Shown here piece after piece: positions 28,574 to 37,986 of a stretch of DNA of 64,000 nucleotides; position 1 is the stretch's first letter, and each line of letters begins with the position of its first letter. The position numbers and the translations under genes are program-made. Source of the DNA: PWXP01 sp034005525 (lineage in GTDB: Bacteria > Planctomycetota > Planctomycetia > Pirellulales > Thermoguttaceae); assembly GCA_034005525.1 (NCBI GenBank), contig JAVEUP010000021.1, positions 1-64,000 of the forward strand, given 5' to 3'. The notes under the pieces were generated by a model. The model did not search any database, was not told the DNA's origin, and was given only the letters and a program-made list of their open reading frames with translations.

Positions 28574-30441
28574 TCGATGACCTCTCCCCACCAGGGGTGT
28601 TCGAGTTCGATGTCGTCTGTTTCCGTGCGATTGATTCGTCCGTATCGGGCGAAGAAGTCGGGCCTCCACGGCTGAAGTCGCAGTTGCACCCGCTTGCCGA
28701 CCGGCCAGGAAAAGGCCGGCGTATTCTGATGGTTTCTCATGCTGAAAAGATACACGGCGACCTTCTCTTCGGTGAGCGTCCCGCGGTGGACCTCCAGGTC
28801 GGTCAGGTCGAGCGTGAAGACGTGGTGAGCATAGGGGATTTGGCCTGCCCTCGGGGCCGCCGATTTCGCGGCGATCGTCCCGCTGACGACCAACTCGCTG
28901 CCGGCCGGTGCTGGGCCGTGGGCCGGCCGGCGGGCCCGCCTTCGCGGCATGTCGAGCAGTCTCCAATCGCCCACGGCCAGTTCGCGCGCGGCGAACTGCC
29001 AGACGACCACCTTCTTACCGGCCAGACGGTCTTCGCCTCGGGCCAACTCACGACTGAGCATCTCGCGCGTGGCGTAAGCCCCGTCGTCGTTCCGCAGGAT
29101 GGTATCAACGGGGCGATTCAGCGCGAAGCTGAGCTGCTCGGCCAACCCCGCCCCGTAACCCCAGTTCATCATTTCCAGCGAGTAGATGTTGGCGAAACTG
29201 TCGCCGAGCAGCAGGACGTCGGCGTTCGGATCGGGCCGCCACGACTCGCCCCTTGCATCGATTACCGGACGGATGGTGACGGCTTCCTCGCCGAAAACCT
29301 GCTGGTTCGCCCGCAGCTTCAGCATCATCGCAATGTCGCCGAGGTTCTGAACCTCCCGGGCCGTTCGGCGCCAATCGCCGCCTGCCGCAGCCGTGCTTAG
29401 GGCCCGCAAATGAACAACTGGCCGCTTTGGGCGGGCTGCGGCTACGGCTGCGGGCGTCAGGCTGCATCGACGTATAAGCAATATGTCTGCTTCGCCTTCC
29501 TTCGCAGCCTTGTCCTCGCCACGCCAAAATCGGCCATTTATTCCTTCGCGAGCCCTTAACGCAATGTTCTCTTCGAGAAACCGGGCCAGTTCCGTCGCGG
29601 CCAGCTCCATCGCCTCGGGCCGCCAATGCGTATCGGTGGCCAGGTAGACCGCACTGCCGGAACGATCGCGATACTTGGCCAGCACGTCGGTCACGTCGCA
29701 CACCAGTACGCCTTCGGCCTCCATCTCGTCGAGGAACCGCCGATACGACGGATTGTGAATGCTCACCTGCCGGCCTTCATAACGCGAGGAGAACTTCTCG
29801 GGATGAATCGTGGCCTTGTCGGGCGTCGGCATGAGCACCAGGCGGATGCCCCGTCCGGCAAGCTGACGGTGGAACTGGCGGATCGCCGCCCGCGGATCAG
29901 GCTGCGGGGCGGGCTGCCACTGCGTGCCGCTGTCGGCCCGGCGGGCCATGTGCCGCGGGTCCAGGAACCCGGGGCCGGTGCAATAGTCGATTCCCCGCCG
30001 ATAGAACAACCACCCCTGGCGACCGACGTAGGCCTTTTCGTTGCCGCAGCCGGCATGGACCAAAAGCTCCTGAGCGGGCGGCAGGACGAGTTGCCTCAGG
30101 AACGACTCGTCCTTCAGCTCCGTCTCGTACTCGTCGATCGCCTGCAAGAGCACCGCGTTGGCCCGGAACACCTTCGATACCCGGCCGCCGTCACTCGCAC
30201 GATAGGCCGCCGCCGCGCGAGGCACGGCGCCGAATATGTCGCAGCACTGCGGCCACCGGCTCGCTCGCCGGCCCTCCGCGTGCTGCCGGATCTCGCGATA
30301 CGTTTGCCCGACCGGAACGGCCAGCAGCGTGAACAGTCCCATGACGAACAGCGCCCACATCACTCCGCGGCCCATTTCCGTGCGGCCGATCTCGCGCTTG
30401 GCTTGTTCTTCCCGGCTCTGGGGTTGAGGTTGTTCGGTCAT
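28570..30441 (-). CDS. AlgX/AlgJ-like polysaccharide O-acetyltransferase
   Basis: 623 residues with one N-terminal membrane helix (about 27-46) and a large periplasmic SGNH-hydrolase-like domain. The AlgX/AlgJ signature is visible: DTHWRP (the Asp-x-His pair) and GDSFANIYS with the nucleophilic Ser. These proteins transfer acetyl groups delivered by the AlgI membrane acyltransferase to an exopolysaccharide. The algI-like gene lies 24 nt upstream and the SUMF1 gene overlaps downstream, so all three probably form one operon. No alginate synthesis genes are in the window, so the acceptor polymer is unknown. Confidence 0.8.
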   Translation of the reverse strand: MTEQPQPQSREEQAKREIGRTEMGRGVMWALFVMGLFTLLAVPVGQTYREIRQHAEGRRASRWPQCCDIFGAVPRAAAAYRASDGGRVSKVFRANAVLLQAIDEYETELKDESFLRQLVLPPAQELLVHAGCGNEKAYVGRQGWLFYRRGIDYCTGPGFLDPRHMARRADSGTQWQPAPQPDPRAAIRQFHRQLAGRGIRLVLMPTPDKATIHPEKFSSRYEGRQVSIHNPSYRRFLDEMEAEGVLVCDVTDVLAKYRDRSGSAVYLATDTHWRPEAMELAATELARFLEENIALRAREGINGRFWRGEDKAAKEGEADILLIRRCSLTPAAVAAARPKRPVVHLRALSTAAAGGDWRRTAREVQNLGDIAMMLKLRANQQVFGEEAVTIRPVIDARGESWRPDPNADVLLLGDSFANIYSLEMMNWGYGAGLAEQLSFALNRPVDTILRNDDGAYATREMLSRELARGEDRLAGKKVVVWQFAARELAVGDWRLLDMPRRRARRPAHGPAPAGSELVVSGTIAAKSAAPRAGQIPYAHHVFTLDLTDLEVHRGTLTEEKVAVYLFSMRNHQNTPAFSWPVGKRVQLRLQPWRPDFFARYGRINRTETDDIELEHPWWGEVIE

Positions 30442-30465
30442 CGGTCTACGGTGGCAGGGCCGCCT

Positions 30466-31926
30466 TCAGAATATGAAGTAAATGAACGGATTGAACTCTT
30501 GTACGGTCATGGCCGCGATCGCCAGCCAGAAAACGGCCGTGATCCACAGGGCTTTTGTCCAGGTGATCGTGCGGGTGAAGTCCCACGTTTGCGGGCAGGA
30601 CCAGACGACCGCCGCCGCCAGCAGCATCGAAAGCACGTAGTACGGCTGATAGATCAATCCGCCGATGAGCCCCGCGCCCGATTGCGGCGAGGTCAGGCCC
30701 AGCATGCTCTGGCAGTACTGCAAGGCCGCGGGCAGATCGGCCGCGCGGAAGAAGACCCACGTGAAGCAGACGATCACGAACGTCATCGCCGTCTTCGCCA
30801 GCCGCGGGAGCCGCTGGTAGAGTGCATCCTTTCCGCCGCACCGCTCGATGATCAGCAGCAGGCCGTGGATTCCGCCCCAGATCACGAAGTTCCACGACGC
30901 CCCGTGCCATAGCCCGCCGAGGAGCATGACCAGCGCCAGGTTGATGTGGGTCCGCACGGGGCCTTTGCGGTTGCCGCCGAGCGGGACGTAGAGGTTGTCG
31001 CGGAGCCAGGTTGAAAGGCTCAGGTGCCAGCGCCGCCAGAACTCGGTGATCGACTGGCTGAGGTAGGGCGAGTCGAAGTTCTTGGCGAACATGAAGCCCA
31101 GCATCAGCCCCAGGCCGATCGCCATGTCGCTGTACGCGCTGAAGTCGAAATAGATCTGAAAGGCGTATGCGACCGCGCCCACCCACGAGTCGAGCCAGCC
31201 AACCGAGCCTGCGTCGAACGCCATGTCGGCCACCTTGCCGCACGGATTGGCCAGCAGAATCTTCTTGCCGAGTCCCAGGCCGACGAACGCGATGCCGCGG
31301 GTGAACTTCTCGATCGTGTGCGTCCGGTTGCGGAGCTGATCGGCCACGTCCCGGAAACGGACGATCGGCCCGGCCACGAGCTGCGGGAACATCGCCACGT
31401 AGCACCAGTAGTCGATCGGATTGCGGATCGCCCGCGCGTCGCCGCGGTAGACGTCGATGGTATAGCTCATCGACTGGAACGTGTAGAAGCTGATGCCCAG
31501 CGGCAGCGTTACCTTCAGCACGTTTTCGAGCCCCATGCCGGTCAGGCCGAGCGACTCCACCAGGGCCGTGTAATTCATCAGGAAGAAGTTGCCGTACTTG
31601 AAGAACCCCAACAGCCCCAGGTTCGAGACCATCGAGATGGCAAGCACCCAGCGCTGGCCCCCGGTGCGGGATTGGCCCGGCGGCAGCAAGGGAACCGGGC
31701 CGCGCCACGCCGACGGCCGCAGCTTGCCGGCCAGCGCCAGCCCGCACAGGTAGTCGACGAGTGTCGAGACGAACATCAGCACCGTGAACAGCGGATTCGC
31801 CCAGCCGTAGAAGACGTAGCTGACCGCCGCGAGCGTCACGTGCTTCAGCCACCGCGGGCTGAGATAATACAGCGCCAGCGCGGCGGTCAGAAAGTAGAAC
31901 AGAAACACGTGAGAACTGAAAACCAT
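30466..31926 (-). CDS. MBOAT O-acyltransferase, AlgI-like
   Basis: 486 residues, multi-spanning membrane protein. Diagnostic motifs are FKYGNFF, the segment PLGISFYTFQSMSY, EFWRRWHLSLS and GGLWHGASWNF with the catalytic His of MBOAT enzymes. It should take acyl (usually acetyl) groups from a cytoplasmic donor across the membrane for an AlgX-type transferase. The start at 31926 gives the usual MVFSS beginning of this family; nine extra codons upstream are not conserved-looking. The ribosome site is weak (GGAAG). Confidence 0.9.
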   Translation of the reverse strand: MVFSSHVFLFYFLTAALALYYLSPRWLKHVTLAAVSYVFYGWANPLFTVLMFVSTLVDYLCGLALAGKLRPSAWRGPVPLLPPGQSRTGGQRWVLAISMVSNLGLLGFFKYGNFFLMNYTALVESLGLTGMGLENVLKVTLPLGISFYTFQSMSYTIDVYRGDARAIRNPIDYWCYVAMFPQLVAGPIVRFRDVADQLRNRTHTIEKFTRGIAFVGLGLGKKILLANPCGKVADMAFDAGSVGWLDSWVGAVAYAFQIYFDFSAYSDMAIGLGLMLGFMFAKNFDSPYLSQSITEFWRRWHLSLSTWLRDNLYVPLGGNRKGPVRTHINLALVMLLGGLWHGASWNFVIWGGIHGLLLIIERCGGKDALYQRLPRLAKTAMTFVIVCFTWVFFRAADLPAALQYCQSMLGLTSPQSGAGLIGGLIYQPYYVLSMLLAAAVVWSCPQTWDFTRTITWTKALWITAVFWLAIAAMTVQEFNPFIYFIF

Positions 31927-32225
31927 GCCGTCTTCCGAGGGTTGCCGCAGCACGGAGCGCCGGGCAAGTCATTAGTCATTCATCTGCAAGAATGGGAAAA
32001 TCGCATGAAGGTACGGGTTTTCCGACTCGCGCCGCGCGCCCTTCAAGGCCGCCCAAAACCGGCGGAGTGCGCAGCAGCGCACGCGGACCAATTAAAGACG
32101 AGCGGCAAAAACAGAGTTTCCGTAGCGGCGTCTCTCCGAGACGCCGACATCCGAGTCTCGAAGAGACTCGGCTACAAGGTCGTCGGTAAGACTGTTTCTG
32201 CCGCTCGCCTAATAAGAGCGCGCCG
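31927..32225. other. Upstream region of the algI operon with a MITE-like element
   Basis: About 300 nt without a gene. The first 170 nt should contain the algI promoter on the minus strand; none was recognised. The remainder is the repeat element at 32099-32207. Confidence 0.5.
32099..32207. mobile_element. MITE-like element with twin hairpins
   Basis: 109 nt bounded by 16-nt imperfect inverted repeats: CGAGCGGCAAAAACAG (32099-32114) and CTGTTTCTGCCGCTCG (32192-32207), one mismatch. Inside are two perfect 9-bp hairpins with 3-nt loops: CGGCGTCTC/GAGACGCCG at 32126-32146 and CCGAGTCTC/GAGACTCGG at 32151-32171. It has no coding capacity. The two hairpins are near copies of one another. It resembles a non-autonomous transposable element or a REP doublet. 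Confidence 0.75.
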
Positions 32226-32615
32226 TCAAATCAGCAAGACTTGATTGGCAAGATGGAGACGAACCGGCAGCAGGAGACGGCCTGTGGCCAATGTTTGTTG
32301 TTGCAGCCCGGGTGCACACCTTGAAAAGCAACCATTGTGCACGACTGCGAAGGATGCCGGGAACTGCGGACCGGCTGAACCACCCGTCGGTCGGCGCCGT
32401 GAGGTTACCAGGCGCTTGGGATGCTGGCATTCTTTAGGCTCACGATGCGAAGGCTCGCACCGGCACTGCTGGCATAGCCGCTGAACGACGGTATCGCGAG
32501 AAACTCCCCAGGAAGCGAGCCTTGTCCGGCATCGATGCGCGAAGTTCGCGCAGCAGCCCACCATCAGGTGAACTGTCAGAATCGCGATGCACAGATTACG
32601 AGCTAGCCGGATCAT
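32226..32615 (-). CDS. Small Cys/His-rich secreted protein
   Basis: 129 residues. A signal or lipoprotein-like start (CIAILTVHLMVGCC) is followed by a tail with many Cys and His residues (AHRC, CQQCRC, ECQHPK, CFSRC). AAGGGA lies 7 nt before the ATG at 32615. Small planctomycete proteins starting in this way (hydrophobic segment then LMVGCC or similar and Cys/His clusters) occur near metal-handling genes, so metal binding is a reasonable guess. The last 50 residues read less like a conserved protein. The gene overlaps nothing and ends 19 nt from the twin-hairpin element. Confidence 0.45.
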   Translation of the reverse strand: MIRLARNLCIAILTVHLMVGCCANFAHRCRTRLASWGVSRDTVVQRLCQQCRCEPSHREPKECQHPKRLVTSRRRPTGGSAGPQFPASFAVVHNGCFSRCAPGLQQQTLATGRLLLPVRLHLANQVLLI

Positions 32616-32944
32616 ACAACGTCCCTTCTTGTCTGTTATCGGCGGTAAAGTTTCGCCATCTTCAGGCGAACTGCCCTGGCGTCCCCCTGTTGTTGTGCGT
32701 AGTCGGAGTCAAAGCTTGCTGGGAGTCACGCAAAGTGGGGTGGGGCGAATCTCGCCGATCGGCCGCGTTCTCTGCCCCCCGGTTGGAAGCCCGCCGCACC
32801 TCCCCTACAATGGCGGCCTGCAAGAAGGGGCCCTGTGCAGGAGCCTATCTCCCGCGCAGCATTGTAGTAGGCACACGCCGCTGTGCCGTCCCCGAAACGA
32901 GAGCAGTCGGTACCCGGAAACGGAAAAGCCAACAAGGTTCCTCC
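32616..32944. other. Intergenic region upstream of the type IIG gene
   Basis: 329 nt between divergent genes; the region should contain both promoters. The sequence TGTAGTAGGCACACGCCG at about 32864-32881 matches one side of the hairpin repeat at 46317-46350. No other structure was recognised. The reading frame of the downstream gene is open here, but without homology. Confidence 0.45.
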
Positions 32945-35900
32945 ATGCCGGTCGAAGCCAAACCCCTGTTCCGCCCCGACGTGCTCCGGGCCCGCCTGGC
33001 CGGGTTCGCGCTGCCTGCGCACGTCGACGCATTCCGCCCGAAACTGGCGCACTGGGCCGAACTGCTCGCCTCGGGCAAGGCGAACACGTTCACCGAACAG
33101 GAAATCCTGCCCGACTTTCTCAGCGACTACTTCTGCGAACTGCTCGGCTATACCCGCCCGGCCGACGGCGGCCCGCGCTACACCATCTCGCGCGAGAAGC
33201 ATGTGCAAGTCGAAGGCGAGTTCGCCGACGCCGTGCTGGGCGACTTCGGCCGCGGGCCGGAACGGTTCATCGTGGCCCTGGAGGGCAAGGGGCCGCGCGA
33301 CCCGCTCGACCGGCCCTTTGGCGGACGACGCATGTCGGCCGTCGACCAGGGTTACCGCTACGCCATCAACCTGCCGTGCGACTGGATTATTGTCACCTCC
33401 ATCCGGCAAACGCGGCTTTATGGGAAGGGCACCGACCAGCAAACCTACGAGCGGTTCGACACCGAGGACCTGGCGGCCGACGACGACCTGCTCCGCCGCT
33501 TCGTCTTCCTGCTGGGCGCCGAGCGCGTTGTGCCCGAGACGGGCCGCTGCCACTTCGACGACCTGCGGGCCGAGTCGGAGCAGGTGGGCAAGGACCTTAC
33601 GAAGGAGTTCTACCTCCGCTACGCCGAGATGCGGCAGGACGCCTTCGCCCGCCTCTGCCGCGACAATCCCGGCGTGCCCCGCCACGACGTGCTCACCTGC
33701 GCCCAGAAGCTGCTCGACCGCGTGCTGTTCTGCGCGTTCTGCGAGGACCGCGGCCTGCTGCCGGGCGAATCGCTCCGCCGGGCCTACGAGCACCGCGACC
33801 CCTACCACCCGCGGCCCATCTGGGACAATTTCCGCGGGCTGTTCGGCGCGGTCAATCGGGGCAACGCGGGCTTAGGGATCCACGCCTACAACGGCGGGCT
33901 GTTCGCCGACGATCCGGTGCTCGACCAACTGGCGGTGGCCGACGAGGTGTGCGCGTACTTCCGCGACCTGGGCGATTTCGACTACCGCCCCGCCCACCAG
34001 GCCGCCGCCTACGCCCCGGCCGCCGGCAACCGCAGCCTGATCGACGTCGACATCCTCGGCCATATTTTCGAGCAGTCGATCACCGACCTGGAGAACCTGC
34101 GCAACGAGCTGGACGCGCTGGCCGAGCCGGCCGTTGCCGAGAAACGCAAGACGCGGCGCAAGAAGGAGGGCGCGTTCTACACGCCTGCGTTCATTACCCG
34201 GTACATCATCGAGCAGGCACTCGGCGGCGTGCTGAGCGAACGCCTGGAGCGGCTTCGTCAGTCGCACGAGCAGGAAGCCCGCGGCTCGGCGCGCAAGGCG
34301 CTTGCCGATCCGCGGGTGTACACGCTGGACGCGCTGAAGAAACCGGAGCGTGCGGCCCTGGTGCGATTCTGGGAGGCGTGGCAGGACGAGTTGGCCTCGG
34401 TACGGCTGTTGGACCCGGCCTGCGGCAGCGGCGCGTTCCTCATCGAGGCGTTCGACCAGTTGCACGCCGCCTACCAGGCGTCGAACGACCGGCTGGCCGA
34501 GTTGCGCGGGCATCGGACCCTGTTCGACCTGGACAAGCGGATCCTGGAGAACAACCTGTACGGCGTGGACCTCAACGAAGAGGCCATCGAAATCTGCCGC
34601 CTGAGCCTATGGATCAAGACGGCCCAGCGCGGCAAGGTGCTCACCAGCCTCGACCACACCATCCGCGTCGGCAACAGCATCGTCGCCGACCCGGCGCATT
34701 GCGAGAAGGCGTTCGACTGGCAGGCCGAGTTCCCCGAGGTGTTCGCGCAGGGCGGGTTCGACGTCGTGGTGGCCAACCCGCCCTACGTGCGGCAGGAACT
34801 GCTCAGCCCGATCAAGCCGTACCTGGAAGGCGCCTACCGTGCGTACCACGGCATGGCCGACCTGTACGTCTACTTCTACGAGTTGGGCCTCAGGCTGCTG
34901 AAGCCGGGCGGGCTGCTCTCCTACGTCGTGACCAACAAGTGGATGAAGGCCGGCTACGCCGAGCCGTTGCGCCGGTTCTTCCAGGACGCGGCGTGGATCG
35001 AGTCGGTCGTGGACTTCGGACACGCGAAGCAGATCTTCGAGCAGGCCGACGTCTTTCCCTCCATTCTCGTCGCCCGCCGCCCCACCACCGCCCCTAAGCC
35101 CGCCACCGCCCTGCTTTGCGCCATCCCCCGCGAGCAACTGCGCGTCGACGATTTGAGCCGGCAAGTGCAAGAGGAAAGCGCGGCGTTGCCTGTCTCGCAA
35201 CTTGCGGTTGAAGGTTGGCAGCTTGAACCGGCCGGGGTTAGCAAACTGCTGGAGAAGATCAAGGCACAAGGGGTGCCGCTGGTGGAGTATGTGGGGGTGG
35301 CACCGCTGACAGGTATCAAGACTGCTTTCAATGATGCCTACCTGATCGACACCTCCACTAAAGAGGCATTGGTGAAAGCCGACCCGAACTCTGTGCCGCT
35401 GATACGCCCGTATGTTCGCGGAGCCGATATTGGCCGATGGGCTCTGAACTGGGACCAACTCTGGATGATAACGATGAAATCAAGCGGCGATCATCCTTGG
35501 CCGTGGGCAGAGGCAGGTGAAAGCGCTGAAGCCGTTTTTCGGGACACATATCCCGCGCTGCACGCACATTTCGCCAAATACGAAGCACCATTGAAGAAGC
35601 GGCTGGATCAAGGCCGGTACTGGTGGGAGTTGCGTTCATGCGCCTACTGGGACAAGTTCTCGGCGCCAAAGCTGTACTACCAGCTTATCCAGTTCCATCC
35701 ATGCTATGCGGTCGATAGGAATGGCACGTTTGGAAACAACAAGACGGCGTTTGTACCGGCAAATGATCTCTATCTGTTGGGTGTTCTCAACTCGCCTCTG
35801 ATGTGGTGGCACAATTGGCGCCATTTGCCGCACATGAAGGACGAAGCCCTTGCGCCAAACCCAACCGTTCTGAACTCCATTCCGATAGCCGAAGCGACTG

Positions 35901-36310
35901 ACGGTACTCGCGCCGAAGTCGAGAAGGCGGTAAGCCGCCTGGTTGAGGTTGCTCAGCTTCACCAATCGACCCGCCGCCAGCTTCTCGACTGGCTCCGGGT
36001 GGAGCACGAGGTGGCCAAGCCGAGTTTGAAGCTCCGCTCGCTGTTGGACCTCGACAGCGACGCCTTCGTAGCGGAAGTCCGCAAAGTGCGCGGGCGGAAG
36101 CGGCCCCTCTCCTCCGCCGCGCTGGCCAACCTCCGCGACGAGCACACTCGCTCCATCGCCCCCATGCACACCCTCGCCACCGAAGCCCTCCGCCTCGAAC
36201 ACCGCCTCAGCGACCTCGTCAACGCCGCCTACCACCTCACCACCGCCGAAACCGCGCTGCTCTGGCAAACGGCGCCGCCGAGAATGCCGATTGGCGGGCC
36301 GGGGGAATAA
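32945..36310 (+). CDS. Type IIG restriction-modification enzyme (Eco57I-like)
   Basis: 1121 residues combining cleavage, methylation and specificity in one chain. A likely PD-(D/E)xK nuclease lies at the N-terminus: Asp95 in EFADAVLG with Glu113-x-Lys115 in ALEGKG. The adenine-N6 methyltransferase has DPACGSG (490-496) for SAM binding and NPPY (611-614) for the target base. The C-terminal third is a TaqI-type target-recognition domain (KLYYQLIQF, GTFGNNKTAF) ending in a helical tail. Such enzymes methylate one strand of an asymmetric site and cut unmethylated DNA. No separate methyltransferase is adjacent, as expected. The start at 32945 has AAGG 7 nt upstream; earlier in-frame starts give unrelated sequence. 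Confidence 0.9.
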   Translation: MPVEAKPLFRPDVLRARLAGFALPAHVDAFRPKLAHWAELLASGKANTFTEQEILPDFLSDYFCELLGYTRPADGGPRYTISREKHVQVEGEFADAVLGDFGRGPERFIVALEGKGPRDPLDRPFGGRRMSAVDQGYRYAINLPCDWIIVTSIRQTRLYGKGTDQQTYERFDTEDLAADDDLLRRFVFLLGAERVVPETGRCHFDDLRAESEQVGKDLTKEFYLRYAEMRQDAFARLCRDNPGVPRHDVLTCAQKLLDRVLFCAFCEDRGLLPGESLRRAYEHRDPYHPRPIWDNFRGLFGAVNRGNAGLGIHAYNGGLFADDPVLDQLAVADEVCAYFRDLGDFDYRPAHQAAAYAPAAGNRSLIDVDILGHIFEQSITDLENLRNELDALAEPAVAEKRKTRRKKEGAFYTPAFITRYIIEQALGGVLSERLERLRQSHEQEARGSARKALADPRVYTLDALKKPERAALVRFWEAWQDELASVRLLDPACGSGAFLIEAFDQLHAAYQASNDRLAELRGHRTLFDLDKRILENNLYGVDLNEEAIEICRLSLWIKTAQRGKVLTSLDHTIRVGNSIVADPAHCEKAFDWQAEFPEVFAQGGFDVVVANPPYVRQELLSPIKPYLEGAYRAYHGMADLYVYFYELGLRLLKPGGLLSYVVTNKWMKAGYAEPLRRFFQDAAWIESVVDFGHAKQIFEQADVFPSILVARRPTTAPKPATALLCAIPREQLRVDDLSRQVQEESAALPVSQLAVEGWQLEPAGVSKLLEKIKAQGVPLVEYVGVAPLTGIKTAFNDAYLIDTSTKEALVKADPNSVPLIRPYVRGADIGRWALNWDQLWMITMKSSGDHPWPWAEAGESAEAVFRDTYPALHAHFAKYEAPLKKRLDQGRYWWELRSCAYWDKFSAPKLYYQLIQFHPCYAVDRNGTFGNNKTAFVPANDLYLLGVLNSPLMWWHNWRHLPHMKDEALAPNPTVLNSIPIAEATDGTRAEVEKAVSRLVEVAQLHQSTRRQLLDWLRVEHEVAKPSLKLRSLLDLDSDAFVAEVRKVRGRKRPLSSAALANLRDEHTRSIAPMHTLATEALRLEHRLSDLVNAAYHLTTAETALLWQTAPPRMPIGGPGE

Positions 36311-36419
36311 CGCCCCACGCTTTGCCACCCGGCCGGCCTTGCGCGGCGTTATCTTTTCGTGCCGAAGGCAGAGCCCCAAATCAGCCCGCGGTGGACCGGG
36401 GTATAGCAGACACATCGTC

Positions 36420-36746
36420 TTACCGAAGTGTGCCAACCTCCGGATCTTTCGCCGTCAGCTCCACGGTGACTTTCTTCTGCAGGGCCTCTGCAATACGGCT
36501 GAGCATTGACAGAGAATGGCCGTCATAGTCGGAATCTTCAAGACGGCTGATGACCGATTGTGTTGTGCCCACAAGCTCGGCTAGCTGCTTTTGGGTTAGC
36601 CCGGCGTCGGTCCTCGCAGAGTGAATTAGGCCGGCGATCTCAGCATTCACGCGCTCGGCTTCGACGGACGCCTTTCTCTCCGGATCGTTCTTTACGTATC
36701 TGTTGCGGAGGATTTCCGCTGCGTTGCAGGTTGTTCTCTTAGCCAT
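36420..36746 (-). CDS. higA: XRE-family antitoxin of HigA type
   Basis: 108 residues with an HTH_3 domain at about 39-91 (LTQKQLAELVGTTQSVISRLE). It follows the toxin gene with an 8-nt overlap, the toxin-first order typical of higBA. AAGGAG lies 7 nt before the ATG at 36746. It should neutralise HigB and repress the shared promoter upstream of 37113. Confidence 0.85.
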   Translation of the reverse strand: MAKRTTCNAAEILRNRYVKNDPERKASVEAERVNAEIAGLIHSARTDAGLTQKQLAELVGTTQSVISRLEDSDYDGHSLSMLSRIAEALQKKVTVELTAKDPEVGTLR

Positions 36747-37113
36747 CGGTTTGCTCCTTGTAGGTGTGCCGCTCAGGGTCGTGCTTGAACTGCATGCTGC
36801 GTGATAGGGCCAAGTCGATGTCCCGATCCGGCACAATGTTCTCCTTGGTCAGTCCATGCGACACCACCGCCATCTGATTGTGAAAAAAGTAGAGCATTCG
36901 GTAGTTGACGCTTCGGTGCCGCACCCGTAGTTCATAGATGCCATCCCGCAGGTAGTCTGCCGCTGGCCGGCGAAGTTCGTGGCCATGCTCCTCCAGCCGT
37001 TCGATCCACACCAGGCACTTGTCTTGGACCTTGCGTTCCTGATTGTCCAGCCAATCCAGCAACGGGGCACTTCCATTGTCATCAGCGAAAAACACTACGT
37101 CTGTCTTGGGCAT
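36739..37113 (-). CDS. higB: RelE/ParE superfamily toxin of HigB type (Gp49-like)
   Basis: 124 residues. The sequence VFFADDNGSAPLLDWLDNQ, followed by LRDGIYELRVRHRSVNYRMLYFFH and HGLTKE, is the pattern of phage-derived Gp49-like HigB toxins, ribosome-dependent mRNA interferases with the YELR and Arg-rich core intact. GGAGG lies 5 nt before the ATG. It is co-transcribed with higA. Confidence 0.85.
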   Translation of the reverse strand: MPKTDVVFFADDNGSAPLLDWLDNQERKVQDKCLVWIERLEEHGHELRRPAADYLRDGIYELRVRHRSVNYRMLYFFHNQMAVVSHGLTKENIVPDRDIDLALSRSMQFKHDPERHTYKEQTDG

Positions 37114-37602
37114 CGTTGCCTCCCCAATTTCCGGGCGGCCTGTATGCAGGCGCTTGCCAAATGTCTCCGGCCGACTGGGCCGAATCGCAGAACTTGCCAG
37201 CCAAAACGGTCGGTTCCCAAAGCATCGCTACCTCCACTAGCTACGTGCGTTTTGATCCCACCACAAGTATCGCATATTTGCGATACGAAGTCAACGCAAT
37301 TTTGCGATATTCCAGGTCGGTGAGTAGCCGGACGCGGGAGCGTACCTAAATGACTGGTAGGAAAGGACTTATGGAGGAACGCACGCGGGTTAAGGGGCCT
37401 TCCCGTGCCAGAATGTGCTGGACTTCTTGGTCGCACTGCCCGATTAGGCACGGCGAGCCAGCAGCAAGTGCCCCCGTATGGGTGATTATGCTCTCCATCG
37501 CTGGCAGGAGTTCGCCGGTTGACCCTGTCCACACGCTCAGCCACGAAATGGCACGCCCGGCGCTGATCCAGTACGGTCAGTCGCTAGGATCAATCAAGGC
37601 CC
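37114..37602. other. Intergenic region ahead of the RM gene remnant
   Basis: 489 nt; the left end should contain the higBA promoter on the minus strand. An AT-rich palindromic stretch, CGCATATTTGCGATACG at about 37267, followed by GCAATTTTGCGATATT, is a candidate operator for HigA. The remainder (37350-37602) is open in the frame of the following remnant but has no homology to it. Confidence 0.45.
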
Positions 37603-37796
37603 TTTCCGAATGCCGCGACGAGCACATCCGCTCCATCGCCCCCATGCGTCCCCTAGCCGCCGAAGCCCTTCGCCTCGAACACCGCCTCAGCGACCTGGTC
37701 AACGCCGCCTACCACCTCACTCCCGACGAAATCGCGCTGCTCTGGCAAACCGCCCCGCCGAGGATGCCGATCGGCGGGCCAAGCGACGGTAAATAA
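37603..37796 (+). pseudogene. C-terminal fragment of a second type IIG RM gene
   Basis: The translation from RDEHIRSIAPM to RMPIGGPS nearly repeats the last 60 residues of the type IIG enzyme at 36124-36310 (RDEHTRSIAPM through RMPIGGPG), with synonymous and conservative changes. It has its own stop and no ribosome site, and nothing of the methyltransferase precedes it. It is therefore the tail of a diverged paralogue, not a recent copy. Confidence 0.8.
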
Positions 37797-37986
37797 TTAC
37801 GTGGGTCTTAGCTGGGCAACGGTCGTCCTTGCAATCCCGTCCTCGCAATCTCCAGCTTGTGCCAAGATGTGAGCCAGGGTACACTGGTAATGGTGGACAT
37901 TTGCGAGCGGAACGTCGGCACATCCGTTGGCGGAGCCGGCATGTTGCTGCTCTCGCACTTGCCAGTTGTACAAGAACGGGGCCTGT

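Noticed and set aside
30446..31972. 508-codon minus-strand frame over algI
   Set aside because: It is the same strand in another frame. The algI frame contains the MBOAT motifs and membrane helices; this one reads as Arg/Gly-rich nonsense.
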